A stretch of DNA of 64,000 bases, taken from contig NC_058165.1 of assembly GCF_020080835.1 (NCBI RefSeq), forward strand, positions 16,423,915 to 16,487,914, given 5' to 3'. A program made the translations under genes and the position numbers. Position 1 is the first letter of the stretch; every line of letters begins with the position of its first letter. Shown here piece by piece: positions 1-14,700 of this stretch. A model generated the notes under the pieces. That model was given only the letters and a program-made list of their open reading frames with translations, was not told the DNA's origin and did no database searches. The stretch is from Cotesia glomerata (taxonomy: Eukaryota > Arthropoda > Insecta > Hymenoptera > Braconidae).

Positions 1-3000
1 TAATATTAATATTAATCTACCACATTAGTATTAATTAATAACATCAATATTAAAAATCATACATTACATAAAAATTGAACAAAATTCAAAATAAAAAAAA
101 TCTTCCTCAAACCAGACAAAAAATTACAATGAATAATGATTAATAACAAATTCTATTAATAGCTCAACTATACCAATAGATAAATATCGAAGCAAAAATA
201 TTATCAAATACTCTTTAGTATTACACAATATCAATCCGTCCGTATTAATCGAATTTATATATAATTATTATATAAATCGACTTAATTAATCACCGACAGC
301 ATGGATTAATTTAATTAAATAACAATGATTGAAGAAATTGAATTTGTTTATTAATGATAATAATAATGAATTAATTATATATAATAATATAATTAATTTG
401 ATTTCTAATGCACGCTCTCTCATAATTTCTCCCACTCTTACGCGTTAATAACTAATTAATCCGTTAAGCTTAATGGCATGTAAAATGCTCGTTGGAATTG
501 ACTCATGTATACAGTAGTTTGTTACTTTATTATATTATTTGCATCATGCACTGTCGTATTAATATTAATTAATCTATACAACTTTTAATAATCGATTTTA
601 ATATCATTAATATTAATATTATCTACATCATTAATAATCATTAATTATAATAATCCGACAGAGTTGTCGTTTTAAATTATTTGTTCCGTTCCGTTCCATG
701 CAAGAACGTCGTGGATTGAGCGTGGGAGCTTAAGTGCTAATCGATTTAAAAGTTACATTAATTACTTTTTTTTTTTTTTAGTTTTCTTACCCTTCTCTTG
801 TTTCCCTTCTTTTCGTGAACTTTTTAAATTTTTTTTCTTTATTATTTTACTAGTACCCGTGGTACCTCGAAAGCTCAAAAAAATCAACACAAAATTTTGT
901 CCATTAACAATAATAATAATAATTATTATTAAATAGAAAAGAAAGAACTCACGTGCCTCCGCGTTTTAAAATAACTAATTTCGTGTCTATGTCTCATTAA
1001 ATCTTAAAAGTTATCCACGAAATTGCACTGGTGCAATGAATTTAACTTTCACCCCTTTAATGTTTCAGTTTATTTTTTTTTCTTCTTTTTATTTTAATCT
1101 TCAAACAATAAATTCAACGGAGCACGATAAATACTTTCTTTGATCACTATTTAATTTATCACATTAGCATTTTTATTAACTATTTTAGTGTCTCTGTAAT
1201 AATTATTACACGAAGACAAGCGTCTAGTATTTTTAAAATTGTTAATAAATTATTTTAACAATTTATCGCACCGAAAATAAATTTTAAATACTGCCTCAGA
1301 TTTAATAATTAAAAAAACAAAAAATAGACCCATCTTGCCTCATTATTTACAAAATTTATGGTAACAAATTACAACGGCAAAAAAGCTCGGTAAATATAAT
1401 AATTATTAACCGCGATCATGCCGACGCGCATCACTCAACGCTATCATGCCATTCATCATCCGTCATCATAAATATCAACGAATTCGTTGGACTCATTCGT
1501 TAACTCCCTCTGGATTTACAATATTCTGCCTCGCTTGGCTTTCAACAGCAAATAAATTTTACACTAGGGACGTCAGTCGTTAAAAAACTTTTTTTTTTTT
1601 TTTTTTTTTTTTTAGTTTTGGTTTTAATATAAATCATGATCCTTTTCAGAGAGATTTTTTGTATTAAGTACAGCTTGTTTAGTTTTTTGGTGAAATTTGC
1701 GATAAGTTGCATTGTTCTGGTACTTTGTTCTTCGGACAAAAATAATCTTAATTTTAATATTTTTTTTTAATTGGCAAGGTTGTTAAATATTTTTATTTTT
1801 TTATTATTTTAATAATAATTAAAATTATATATTTGATAAAAATTACTAGGATTAATATTAATATCAATTTTTAATATTAATATTAATCTATAAAATTCGG
1901 ATTAATTAATAATGATATTACATTAATCAATAATATTCTTATTAATCCATAATATCAGTTTTAATTGGTAATATTAATATTAATCATCAATATTGATATT
2001 AATGATTGATATTAACATTAGTTCATAGTAAAAGTATTAATTAATTAAAGCAATTTTGATCAATAATATTGATCTATTTGATGAATATTACTAGGATTGA
2101 TATTAATATTAATTTTTAATATTAATATTAATCTGTAAAATTCGGATTTATTAATAATGATGACACATTAATAAATAATATTGTTATTAATCCATAACAT
2201 CAGTTTTAGTTAATAATATTAATATTAAACATCAATATTGACAATAACGATTAATATTAATATTAGTTTATGGTATAGGTTATAATTAATCAAATTAATT
2301 TTGATCAACATTATTGATTAAAATTGATAATATTAATATTAATCATTGATATTAACATTTTTAGTTAAATTGATATTAATTTATTTTATTAATATCATTT
2401 AATTAAATCAATATTAATTAATCAAATTTTAATCGATTAACAATTGTTAATATCAATTAATAATTCTCATATTAATTCCTAATAGAATGAATTAATAATA
2501 TTATCATTAATCATTAATATCCATATGAGTCTATAATATTAATATTAATATTAATTAACAATGTTATTATTAATTAACAATGTTGTTATTAATGGTTAGT
2601 TTTCCTATTAATCCACATAATTAATATTAATTCCTAAAATAAATGTTAATTGATAATATTAAGATTAATCGTTCATGTTAACATTAGTGATTAATATTGA
2701 TGATTAACAAACATAATTAGTATTTATCATCAATACAACATTACTGATTAATAGTAACATCAGTTCACGATATAAGTATTGATTGATTATAATAATTTTA
2801 ATCAATATTATTAATCAAAATTAACAAAATTAGTAAAAATCATTAATATTAACATTATTTATTAAAATTAATATTTATGATATTATTATTATACAATTAA
2901 GTTGGTATCAATTAATCATATTTTAATCGATTAAAAATTTTTAATTTCGATAATTAATATTCATATTAATCCTCGATAGAATTAATTAATAATATTAACA

Positions 3001-3320
3001 TCAGTGATTAATATTCATATGAATCCATAATATCAATATTAATTAATAATATTAGGATTAATCATTAATTTTTTTTATTGATCCATATTTTCTTTAATTT
3101 TAATTTCAATGAACAATGTTAATATTAATGATTAATGAGTTATTCAATATTAATTAGGGCCAGAAAGTTTGCATTTTTTCTTTATTCAAATTTGAGGTTA
3201 AACATATGAATTAATGACTAATATCCATAGTTCTCCATAATATGAGGATTAAATAATAATATTAACATTAATAATTAATATTCATATTAATCGATATTAT
3301 TAACATAAATCAATTAGTAC
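1..3320. repeat. AT-rich quasi-periodic repeat downstream of Camta
   Basis: Mostly permutations of ATTAATATTAAT with occasional CATCA or GATC variations. Within it, about 1849-2093 and 2094-2340 form a head-to-tail pair of roughly 245-bp units (both contain TAAAATTCGGATT and TCCATAA), and 2690-2960 looks like a further diverged unit. A less repetitive stretch (680-1760) lies inside. No gene was seen. Confidence 0.7.
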
Positions 3321-5450
3321 TTTACATTGAAATTTAATAAACTTTTTTAACATAACCAAAAAACTTAAGAAAATTAATGATTCACATACATTGTTTAAAT
3401 TAATTACAATAAATTAATTATTTAATAACAATATTCAACAACCCTGCATAAATTACAATAATAAAAAATAACGTCAGTCCCTTGCAAGAAAAAAAAAGTA
3501 CTCTACCATTAAAACAGAATATTGTTTAAGCATAACCTCAATCTCAACAAACAATAGTATAACCTAATTCTGAACAAAGTAACTCTTGCTCAATACAAAG
3601 TATACAAGCGAATTAACAAGATATATATATATATATATATATTTATATAATATATTAAATATTAAATAATATAATATAATAAGTTTGTTATTTAAATAAT
3701 TATTATTATTTTTGTATACACCGAGAGTTAATACTCACAATACAATTCAGTCTCGAAAGTTAATATTATTTTTATTTAGTTTTTTTAATATAATTTTTTT
3801 ATTTTTTTTTTTAATGCCGGTGGATACCTCTCGTTACTCTCAGTCTCAGACAATTATTAATATAACAGTTTTATCATTTACTTCAACAACAAAGTATGAT
3901 ACAATTACTAAACTGATATGTATCACTTGTAACATAACCAAAAAAACTCTAAATTATTTACAATTTTAATATAATAAATTGACCAGGCAGTGCCAGTTTT
4001 AAAAACAAATTAGTTAATAAATATCGGGCGACATATGCCAAAAAAGTGAAGGATTTTATGCCAAAAAAGCGTATAAAGTTTTTTTTTTCATTAAATTTAA
4101 AATTATACAAAACGTCAAGATCAATATTAATAATATTTTTCAATATAATGGAAATATCATTGACATTAATGAATGAAATTAATATCAATTAATAATATCA
4201 GGATTAATTAATATTGTTGATATTAAATAATGAAAGTAACATTAATTGATGATATTAACAATGATTAATAATACTGATATTGATCAATATTGCTCATAAA
4301 ATTTTTAAATTAATGTTAATATAAATTATCAATTTATCAATTAAATATTTATCGATAATATTAATATTAATAAATATGATTGACATTAATGAATGATTAA
4401 TATCAATTAATAATATTAGAGTTGATTAATATTAATATTAATGAATGAAAGTAAAATTAATTTATGACATTAACAATAATTAATAATACTGATATTTATT
4501 AATGTTGCTCATAAAATTTTTAAATTAATATTAATTAATAAAAATAAAAAATTTGAATATTTATCAATCATATTAACATTAATTAATCATAATTAAATTA
4601 ATGAATGATAATATTAATTCATAATACTAACATTGATGAGTAATATTAACACTGATTAATCATTTTCACATTAATAGATGTTAATTTTAATTAATAGTAA
4701 TTCATCTTGATATTAATGAATATTAATATCAATGTATAATAACAATATTAATGAATTATATTGAAAAAATTAATCACTGATTGTAATATAAATTAATAAT
4801 TCTGATATTAATTAATATTACTCACGAACATTTTTAAGATTAACGTAAATTAATCATATTAACATTAATAGATGTTAATATTGATTAATAGTCGTTAATA
4901 CCAATTAAAAATCTTAAAATTAATCAATAAAATTAACATTAATTAATTATAGTGATATTAATCCATATCATTATGAATTAATGAACATTAATATTACTAA
5001 AACCAAAAAGAGGATTTTTCATACGCTTTTTTAACTTACGAAATTTTTTTTTTAAGCTTAGAATAAGCAAAAAAAATTTTTCTACGCTCTTTAGGCATTT
5101 GTCACGCAATATAACAAACATCAAATAATTGTAATTAATAATAACAATAATAATAATAATATAATTCTTGTGTATGTTAAAGCAGATGAAGATATTGAAT
5201 TTTAAGAAGACTATTTTAATAATTAGAAAGAATTAATTATAATTATTTACAAGCACCTCAAGCGTTAATTGTTCAACAGTTATAAATAACTAACGAAACA
5301 ATTATTATTTAGAATAAACAAAATAAATAATAAACAATGAATAGTATTTTTGAGAAATAATAAATATAGAGGCTATCCGTAAGTGAACCGGCAATTACCA
5401 TCTCAGTGAGACGCGGGACGGTTAAAATAAAGCAATCCCCAATGGAATTA
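3321..5450. repeat. AT-rich region with possible element at about 4026-5108
   Basis: 3321-4020 shows nothing beyond AT-rich DNA and an (AT)n run at 3622-3642. From 4026 to 5108 a core of ATTAAT repeats is bracketed by weakly inverted ends (left GGGCGACATATGCCAAAAAA, right TTTAGGCATTTGTCACGC). The right end recurs near 47600-47640. This may be an AT-repeat-loaded mobile element. 5109-5450 holds nothing recognised. Confidence 0.4.
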
Positions 5451-5460
5451 TTTATTTATT
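5451..5460 (-). other. Candidate poly(A) signal for Camta
   Basis: Two overlapping AATAAA hexamers on the minus strand about 200 nt after the stop codon, the first clear ones downstream of the GC-rich exon 13. Placement fits a short 3' UTR (5451-5654). AATAAA is frequent by chance in DNA this AT-rich, so this is only a candidate. Confidence 0.4.
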
Positions 5461-5654
5461 TAATTAATTAGTTTAAAATTGCTATTCTCGTTAACCAGCC
5501 GTTAATTTATTGTTAATATTAATATAATTATAATTTTAATTAATTGCTTAAGCTTTGTGATGCTTGGAAGGAGAATGATTGCCGCTTAATTCTGTTGGAC
5601 AGTCGGTTGTACGAGTTCCAGCTTTTGTTCCAGAACAAGTTGTTGAATTTGTTG

Positions 5655-5793
5655 CTAAGTTGCCTCTTGGTTCGCGGCTGCTGGGCTGGCCCCTGGGCTA
5701 GATGAGTGCGAGCTTTGGGGGGCAGCACCCGCCCGTGAAATGACCGCTGGCTGCCTCCCGCTCGCGTTTGCGACGGCCCGAGCGTTCTGAAGT
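5655..5793 (-). CDS. Camta: Camta exon 13, C-terminal tail and stop
   Basis: The only GC-rich island left of exon 12. A TTCCAG acceptor at 5794-5795 joins in phase to exon 12 (AA|A = Lys), giving KLQNARAVANASGRQPAVIS, then RAGAAPQSSHSSSPGASPAA and ANQEAT before TAG. 139 nt plus the two carried over make exactly 47 codons with the stop. The 106-codon open frame over the same DNA is a different, spurious frame. An unspliced exon 12 end would give a protein shorter by about 46 residues. Confidence 0.82.
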
Positions 5794-8700
5794 CTGGAAT
5801 TAACGATACTTTTGTTAAGTCGGGGGATTTTGTTTCTTTTTTTGGATACTTTGATCGCAAGTCAAATTTGATTTTTAAGATTTGAAAGAAATTATTTAGT
5901 TTGTTTCTTAAAATTTTTTTATTCCACGGACAAATTTTTTTAATTTTTCACTAATTTTAAGAGTTAAAATATTTTGTTGATGATAATTTTTTTTTTTTAT
6001 CGAAGAAAAATGTAAAAAAGAAATAGAAAAAAATGTTCTTTTTTAGAAAATTAATATAAATTTTTTTGAAAGAAATTAATAGAAATTTTGTAACTAAAAC
6101 AATTAATAAAAAATGATTAATTAAAAAAATTATAAATTTTTTTGGTAAGAAAAACAAATAAAAATTTTTTTTTTTAATAATTAACAGTTTTCCTGTTAAA
6201 AAAATAAATAAAAATTTTACTAAAAAAGTTAATAAAAATTTTTTTGCTAAAAAAATTACTAACTATTTTAACAGAAATTTTTTGCTAAAGAAACTAATAA
6301 CCGAATAAACTAAAACAAATTTTTTCAATAAAAAAATAAATAACAATTTTAATTAACCTTTTTTTGCTAAAGAAATTAATAACAACTTTTCTGCTAAAAA
6401 AATGAATATTAATTTTAATAAAAAACTTTTTTGCTAAAATACTTGGAAAAAAGAATGCAGCGTTATCAATCAAAAATACATTTAAATTTGTTAGAAGTTA
6501 CATAAGGCCCCATTTATTAACATTCTGTATAACTAACACGAGAGCGTTATCATTGTTTAGATTTTATGATTAAATATAATTTATCCTACAAATCAATGAA
6601 GTAAAATCAATAATTTTTTTTTTTTTTTTAAATCTAATGGAAATATTATTTACTACCTAAAATACCGATATATCATGTATATTGTGCAAAAGGAGGGGAT
6701 TTTTAGTAGTGTAGAGGTTGGCGCAACGAACAGAGAGTATGTTCTGACACATGAGTGCAGAAAACTTCGTACTCGTTTTTCTCACAAATTAATAAATAAT
6801 TAATCACATTATAATCTAAAAAAAAGACGCTATTCGGCCACACCCGAAATGAGAGGTAGATGTCATAGAATGAATTATCATCTTGTCTCAATTTTCGTTT
6901 GAGAATAAAATTTATTTTAACACACATAAGTAGGTTATATTACACATTGCCTGAAAGTGGTTCAATTGAACTCTTAACTCCGATAAAATAACTAATAATT
7001 GTCAAAAAGTTAACGTTATATACGTTAAATTAGAAGTAATTTTGTGAGCTTTCACATAAATTTATCAAAAATAACCTACAATTCTTTCAAAAAATTAAAA
7101 AAAAAAAAAAATTTAACTCAATTAATGCATTTTTTCGCAAGTTACAGTGTTTTCATAGTTTCTTATATAGCCGACAGGAAATTTTTTTGACCTATTTTGA
7201 TGTTTTTTTCCGTTTCTATTGCACTAAATCAATTTTTGAAAAGTGTCAAATGAATGTCGCTTAAACTATCTTGACAATAGCATGCAAAATATATTGATTC
7301 TATGAACTAACAAGACTATAATAATAAAAATAGTTGCCGAAATGAGGCGAAAAGTATTTTTCGATCATAAAGCACTCTCTGATGTTTCGCATCATGGGTC
7401 GTGCAATATAGATGAATAAATAATCAATTGACTTGACAAAGACCAAAGCATAATAATACAACAATAATCTTACCGGTCGTGAATCATCACACGACAGACT
7501 GCGTTAAATTAAAACATCCCAATTGTTAGTAATTGTTAGCAATAACATTAATTATAAATTACCAATAAAAAGAAACCTACTTGATTTTAGATTGTCGCAT
7601 AAACTGTTGAATTTTCCTAGCAGCCTGATGAGCAGCTTGCTGATGAACAGATTGCTGTCTTGTGCCAGTGGATCCGGGACGAGCACGATAGTTGCGATAG
7701 TTGCTTTGAATCACCAGGGCAGCTTTGGTGGCTTGTCTGCAATTAGTAAAGAGTATTAGTCTAACCATCTTTGTTTGACCAGCCAGACTAGACTAGACTA
7801 GAGAAAGCGAATATAATAATAACAGATAGCAGATAGTTGAATCAGGAGTTGCATAGATAAGAATACCACCTTCTGTTCGAGTAATAGAGAGTAAGAGTAA
7901 GAGCAAGAACCGCCTCCGTCTTTGTCTTATCTCAGTTAGACACACTTTAGAGACACAGTTACATTATGCAGGATCCGCGGCCACAGTCTTAGACCCAACT
8001 CGTATTAATTTAATGCCGGGTTAATTTGGTATTCGAGAGGCCCGCGCTGGATAAAGTTCACTCAAAGTTACTGAATTATTTACGATCCCAATTAAAAGTT
8101 CCGACTCGTCTCTTCGCCAGGTAAGAAGAATTGTTTCCCATGAGCTCCGAGTCTCCATAAGACTCTGTTTGTTTATGTTTATGTTCTACTCTTTGTCTTC
8201 TTTGTCGCTTGTTAGGCTATCCGTCACCCTTCGGATTGTTCATTGTGATTTATGAGTACGCAATGAGGCTAATTTAATATTTGGATCGCGAATTTATCAA
8301 CAGATCCCCAGGATTATGAGGATTAATACCGCAACATGAGCGCAATCGCATGGAATAATGAAACTAAGGTACTTCTTGTTTTAATTACCTGGTGATTTAT
8401 TTTCGGTTACTGTTAATTACCTTGTTTAATTATCTTTTGGATTAACGTTTGCTTTACTGGTTGCTGAGTTGGAAAAATTTCCGTAAAATGGCGAGTAATT
8501 CGCTGGGAAATGGATGACTACTAAAGCGCGGATTTCTTCAATTGTTTAGAGCTTTGAAATTGTTAGAATTTTTAGTAAAAAATAAACATTTATAAAATTA
8601 CTAAGTTGAATTTTTGAAACTGTTAATTTTTAATTAATACTAAGAAAATTTTATTACTAAATTTTTTGTTATTTTATGAAAAACTCAGATTTTAAAGTAA

Positions 8701-11700
8701 TATTAATTTTTTTGTCAATTTGACTAATTTTTCTAAATTATTAAATAAATATTAACCATTTTTAATGTTGAATATTAAATAACTAATTTTTCAGAAAATT
8801 TCTGACAAAATGGCCTCCATTTGGTTATAAAATGGCCCACTATTAAAGCGCGGGCTTTTTCAATTTTTTTACTATCTTGTTTAGAGTTTTGAAATTGTTA
8901 GAATTTTTAATAAAAAATAAACATTTATAAAATAACAAAGTTGAATTTTGTTAATTGTTAATTTTTAATAGATATTAAAAAATTTTTAGAACTCGAATTT
9001 TTGAAAAACAGATTTTAAAGTAATATGTCAAAAATTTTTTTAATTTGACTAATTTTTCTAAATAATTAAATGAATATTGATGATTTTAAAGGTTATATAA
9101 TAAATAATTAGTTTTTCACACAATTTCTGACAAAATGGCTGCTTACGTGGTTATAAAATGGCCAATCATAAAAGCGCGGGATTTGCAAATTTTAACATCT
9201 TGTTTAGAGTTTTGGAATTGTTAGAATTTTTAATAAAAAATAAATATTTATAAAATTAGTAAGTTGAATTTAAAAAATTTTTAATTTATATTAAAAAAAT
9301 TTTTGCACTGAAATTTTTATTAATTTATGTAAAACTCAGATTTTAAAGTAATATTAATTTTTTTGTCAATTTGACAAATTTTTCTAAATGATTGAATAAA
9401 TATTAACAATTATTAATGTTATACATTCAATAACTAGTTTTTCACAAAATTTCTGACAAAATGGCCTCCATTTGATTATAAAATGGCCCAGTATTAAAGC
9501 GCGGGCTTCTTCAATTTTTTTATCATCTTGTTTAGAGTTTTAGAATTGTTAGAATTTTTAATAAAAAATAAATATTTATAAAATTACTAAGTTGAATTCT
9601 TTAAATTTTTAATCCTTAATTAATATTAAAAAAATTTGATTACTCAAATTTTTATTAATTTATGAAAAACTCAGATTTTAAAGTAATATTAATTTTTTTT
9701 TAATTTGACTAATTTTTTTGAATAAATATCAATTTTTAATGTTATACATTCAATCATTAGTTTTTCACACAATTTCTGACAAAATGGCCGCCTATTTGGT
9801 TAAAAAATGGGCGATTATAAAAGCGCGGGATTTTCGAATTTTTTAAAAATCTTGTTACAGTTTTGAAATTAGTAAAATTTTGAATAAAAAATGTATTAGG
9901 TTGAAATTTTTCAACATAAAAACTTTTGAATTATGACTACAATTTTTCTAATACTTGAATAAATATTAACAATTTTTTGTTCAAAGCTCAAAAAAATAAA
10001 CTAATTTTAAATTAATATCTTTAATATTTTTTAAATAAACCAATTTATTGCAACAAATGAATCAATAATTCATTTCTCGCTCAATCTCTGACAAGATGGC
10101 AGCCTACTTGGCTGTAAAATGGCTGACAATAAAAGCGCGGGCTTTTTAAAATTTTTAATAAACTTATTTTCAACTTTGTAATAAAAAATGCCCATTTATA
10201 AATTTACTGAGTTTAAACTTCATAAAAAATTTCTATAAATAATAATAAAAATTTATAAAAAACTTACATTACAAAATAAAGTAAAAATTTTTCAATTTTT
10301 CTAATAAGTAAGTCTTAACAATTTTTTTCATCAACTTATGTAATTTTTCATCAACTAATAATCTTATTATTGAAATTAGACCAATAATTAGTTTCGCAAC
10401 CCGTTTGCCGACAAAATGGCCGCTTACGAAAATTTTTTAAAATGACCGACACAATTCCTAGACTCGAATTTTTTAGCGCGAAAAACGCGGGCTTTTTGAA
10501 TCTTGCAAGTAAAAAAATCTACTAGCACTAATAATATTAATAAAAATGAGAGTAAAAGTGTGAACTTTACCGAGTGTCGCCGAGTAAACTCCCGAATGAT
10601 TAAGCTTAAAACTATAAAGTATACCTGTAATAAGCGTACTGTTTATGTCGACGGTAGTACTGCTGAATAAGGACAGCAGCATGTCTCTCGGCTTCCTCTT
10701 GCCGCTGGCGGCCCTTGTAATTGCGATAAGCTTTCTGGATCATCCGGGCAGCGTGGTAAAGTTCGCGCTGCTCACGATCCGAAAGAGTGAGGCGGCTGAG
10801 GTCAGCTTCGCCCTCACTGCTCCTCTCGGTAAGGTTACCGTTCATGTAGTCGTCGTACTCGTTGGAAGAGTGCTGCTGGTGATTTTGCTGATGATTATGG
10901 CTTTGGTGGTGATGACGGTGATGATGGTGGGGGTTTCCGCCGTCTAATTGGAGCTGCAGCTGGAGAAACTCGCAGAAGTCGGCGGTGGTAGGCGGCGGCG
11001 AGGGTGAGTCGGGTGTCAAACAGCTGCTTGACGGGCTGGACGGACTTGCTTCCGCGTCGACGTCGGACACAGACGCTGCACCTCCACACTCACGATATGA
11101 ATCGAATAACTCCCCGGAGTCGAGCGGCTGGAAATTATTAATTTTTCATTAAATAATAATAATAATTTATTCAAAAGTTAATAATTGTATGAGATGGTGA
11201 AAATTTAAGACTTTATTATCAAATTTCTTACTCAAGGATTTAATCCTCTACAAAAAAAGTTTCTTACAATTTTTTTGTTTTTTTAATATTTTAGCCACAA
11301 TTAGCACTTTAAACTTTTGAAAACTACGGATAAGTTCTATAAGTTTAGTTTTTAATTTTAAATTAAAATTTTGATAAAAGGAAGCTAAATACCCAAAATA
11401 CTAAGAATTTTTTTGTAGATACTTAAATTCTTTATATAAAAAGTCTGGTGTGATTTTTTTGTATTTTCAATATTTGACCTACAATTTTGAATTGAACCTT
11501 AAACATTCAAAACTTTGATAAGAGGTATTTCATGCGAAATGAGTAAATGACAAAAATTAAAAAATTTCTCTAATACATTCTAATTTAGTCCTAATTTATT
11601 ATTAAAAGTTTATATTTTACTAATTTGTAAAGAAAATTTTTTTAATCAATAAGAAAATCGATTTTTCTCTCCTAGTAACTTTTCAGCCGTACTAATTAGT

Positions 11701-14700
11701 ATCCGGGTCAAATGTTTCAATAGTTATAGGAACAAATTAATTTCATGTTTGTTATTAACCAACATATTTATTATTATAGTTTTAAGAACAAATTTTTTCA
11801 TGTTCGTTATTAATTAACACCTAAGTTTATCAAGATCGTGTTGTCAGCATGATAAATCCTTTATTTGTATTTTTTATTTAGTTTTTTTTTAATTATCCTA
11901 AATAATTTATAGTTAAATATATAAATAATTATGTTTCTAAGATTAAAATAATATAAAAGTCTTTTTAATAAACAACTTGATGTAGACATTTTGTACTTGT
12001 CCCACCAGTCACAAATGCCTGTCCCCAGTCACAATAAAAAAAATTTTTTTAATTGTTTCTACGTAGGTAATCAGTCTAATTCTTCATAATATTGAATGTT
12101 TGTAGGATAAATTTTGTATTGAGAGGGAAGTATTTTTTAAAAGTTTAGTGGTCGAACGGAAACTCGACTTTAACTATACCTTTGGTAAGAGAGAAGGATT
12201 TTTCGATGTCCCACCAGTCACACTCAGTCAAATGATAATTACGAGAAACTTAAAAAGTGATCGTGGTTTTTGACAAAGGGATGTTGTTAATTAGTTATTC
12301 TTCTGTATTATAAGATAAATTTTACTATAGTATAAATTTCAGTCACATAATTATAGCTTATAATTGATGAAATTCCAGATTCAAATGTCTCACCAGTCAT
12401 TATGGAATGCCCCATAAATAGTTTTTAGTTTATTATTAATAATTTTTTAAAATATAGTGATAATAATTGAAAATTATTGGTTTTATGAAAATTTAAATTA
12501 AAACAAATTAATTCAACAAAGTAAAGTCATTTTTTTTCCTCTATTAATATTAATTAAGGACACTCATTAATTTAACTCGACTTGACTTTTAATTATTTTT
12601 TTTCATTTCGTTAAATTTATTCTAATTAATGGATTGAATTGGTAATTAATAATCAGGATTTTATTTCATGCCAAGTTAGTAATTAGTTATTATTCAAAAA
12701 TAATTTAATATATTTAAAAACTCAATATTCAAATATGATAAAAATTTCATCTATAAAAATGAATATTTAAATTTAAAAAAAGCAGCAAATTTTAAAATTC
12801 AAATTTCGAATGGCACCACTAGAATTTATAAGAAGAAACAAAAATGGCTGAAGATTAACAGCTGATCGTTTTAACTCAGTTCGAATTTTAATTTGCCAAT
12901 TAAAAAAAAACTACAAAGATTTAAAAACTCAAATGAAACAAAACTATACTTCGAGATAGTACGAACATAAAAAAAATTTATTTTAATCTTTTTAATGAAT
13001 TATATAATATCTAAAAAAAATTAATTAAAAATAAAACTGTCCGAAGATAAATTATAGGACAGAATAAATATAAAGTGACTAGTTATTTAATCATAAAACT
13101 AATTAACTGAAGATTGAGTACTAGAAGTGGGAGAGGATAATTTAAGAAAAAGTAAATCCGGTTGTGTAGATAGAAAATCCCATTTAAAATTAGTGTACTT
13201 ACCATTTGCTCCATAAAAGCATCCTCGAGCGGGGTCAATGAGGATGGCGGTGAGGGTGGAAGGGAGGGCGACGAAGGATCACCCTCTCTCTTTATTCTCT
13301 CTGGAAGTGCGGCTATTATTTGTTCGGCCAACGTCAGCACCCGCACGTCTTCCTCCCCTAAAAAAAATAAATTACCACCCTATACCTATTCCTAGCGAAA
13401 CTTAAAACCGCCAATACACCAACACCGACCCAAACATAAACAAAAACAAAACACATTTAAATAAACTTTAATTTAAGTAAATAAAATCCAAATTATTGCC
13501 TTTTAATTTCTTAAATTAAATTTATTAGGAGCAGTTAAATATTTAACACCAACAAATAAATAATAAATAAAAAGGGGCGACAGAAACACACGTTGCCAAA
13601 GCTGCTATATGTTTCACGTGGATTGATAATAATGGTAATAATAATAATTGTAATCTTGGCACTGCGTTTTGTAATTTATAGACAAAGCACACACGTGTTT
13701 GCTTAAAACATTGTGAGCATGATAAAACCTCGGCCATTTTGTTAAGTAGTTAGTTACCAACCTAGATCATATTTTAGTTTACTTTTAGTTTCAGTTTGTG
13801 AAAAAGGTGTGATTTATCTTGTACTTAGTACTTTTGTGTTCGGACACAGACCCCAAGCTATGGAATGTTGTTTTATTTGGTTCGTCAAGGCAAGCACACA
13901 CCAACACTGCGAAAAGCTTGCAAGGGGTTACTTTTGGTTTATCGGTTAATAATTAAATACTCTAGCTTTGTGGTTGCTGTAAAAAATCTTCTCTGGTGGG
14001 AGTAAGTGAAATTTTTGGCAGCGAAAATGGAAAATAGAATTATTCAAGTTTATTTGGTCTTATTGCGGCAAATTTCAACATAAAATTAAGATTAAATGTA
14101 TGTGAAGCTAATTTATTCGTAATGTGATTGATCGAATATATCATACGCATAAAAATATATGTAATTCCATACTAATATTCAGAGGCGCGCTTGCGCGCGC
14201 ACGTCAGATCTAGTGTTTATATCGTTAAGTTTTGGGCTTAGAGGAGGTTGAGGCAACGAGCAAAGAGTGTGTTCTAAAACACGAGCACAGAAAACCTCAC
14301 TAAGCCTGAACTTAAAAAAAAGTAATCTATATATTTCAAGTAACTTAATCTTGAGAATTTGGACAATAAATTAAGATGTTGAATTATACACAGAAAGAAA
14401 AATTTCTTGGCTGGAGAACAAAATTCTTGGCTCAAGAAAATTTTCGGGTGCCTGAAGGAAGACCGAAGTTGTGTTGGTCGAAGTAAAAACTTTTCTTGAA
14501 ATTCTATTCTAGGTGAAAGTAATTTTTTCTTAATTCAAATTATCATAAATACTTGATACAATAAATTTTTATATTTAATCAAGATTTTTAGATACCTTAG
14601 GTAAAGCAGCGCCACCTACTTCATCTGAGAAAAAAATTTTCTCACCTTGAGAAAATTTTGCTCTTGAATATTTGATACCCATTTTATATTATTTTAGTGT

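Noticed and set aside
5540..5860. 106-codon minus-strand frame with Arg/Pro/Gln-rich product
   Set aside because: The same DNA read in another frame continues Camta exon 12 exactly in phase and ends in a stop; the longer frame is a shadow.
10645..10947. 100-codon plus-strand hydrophobic frame opposite Camta exon 11
   Set aside because: Antisense of His/Gln codons (CAT/CAG) gives Val/Leu-rich frames; the minus-strand frame carries the IQ motifs.
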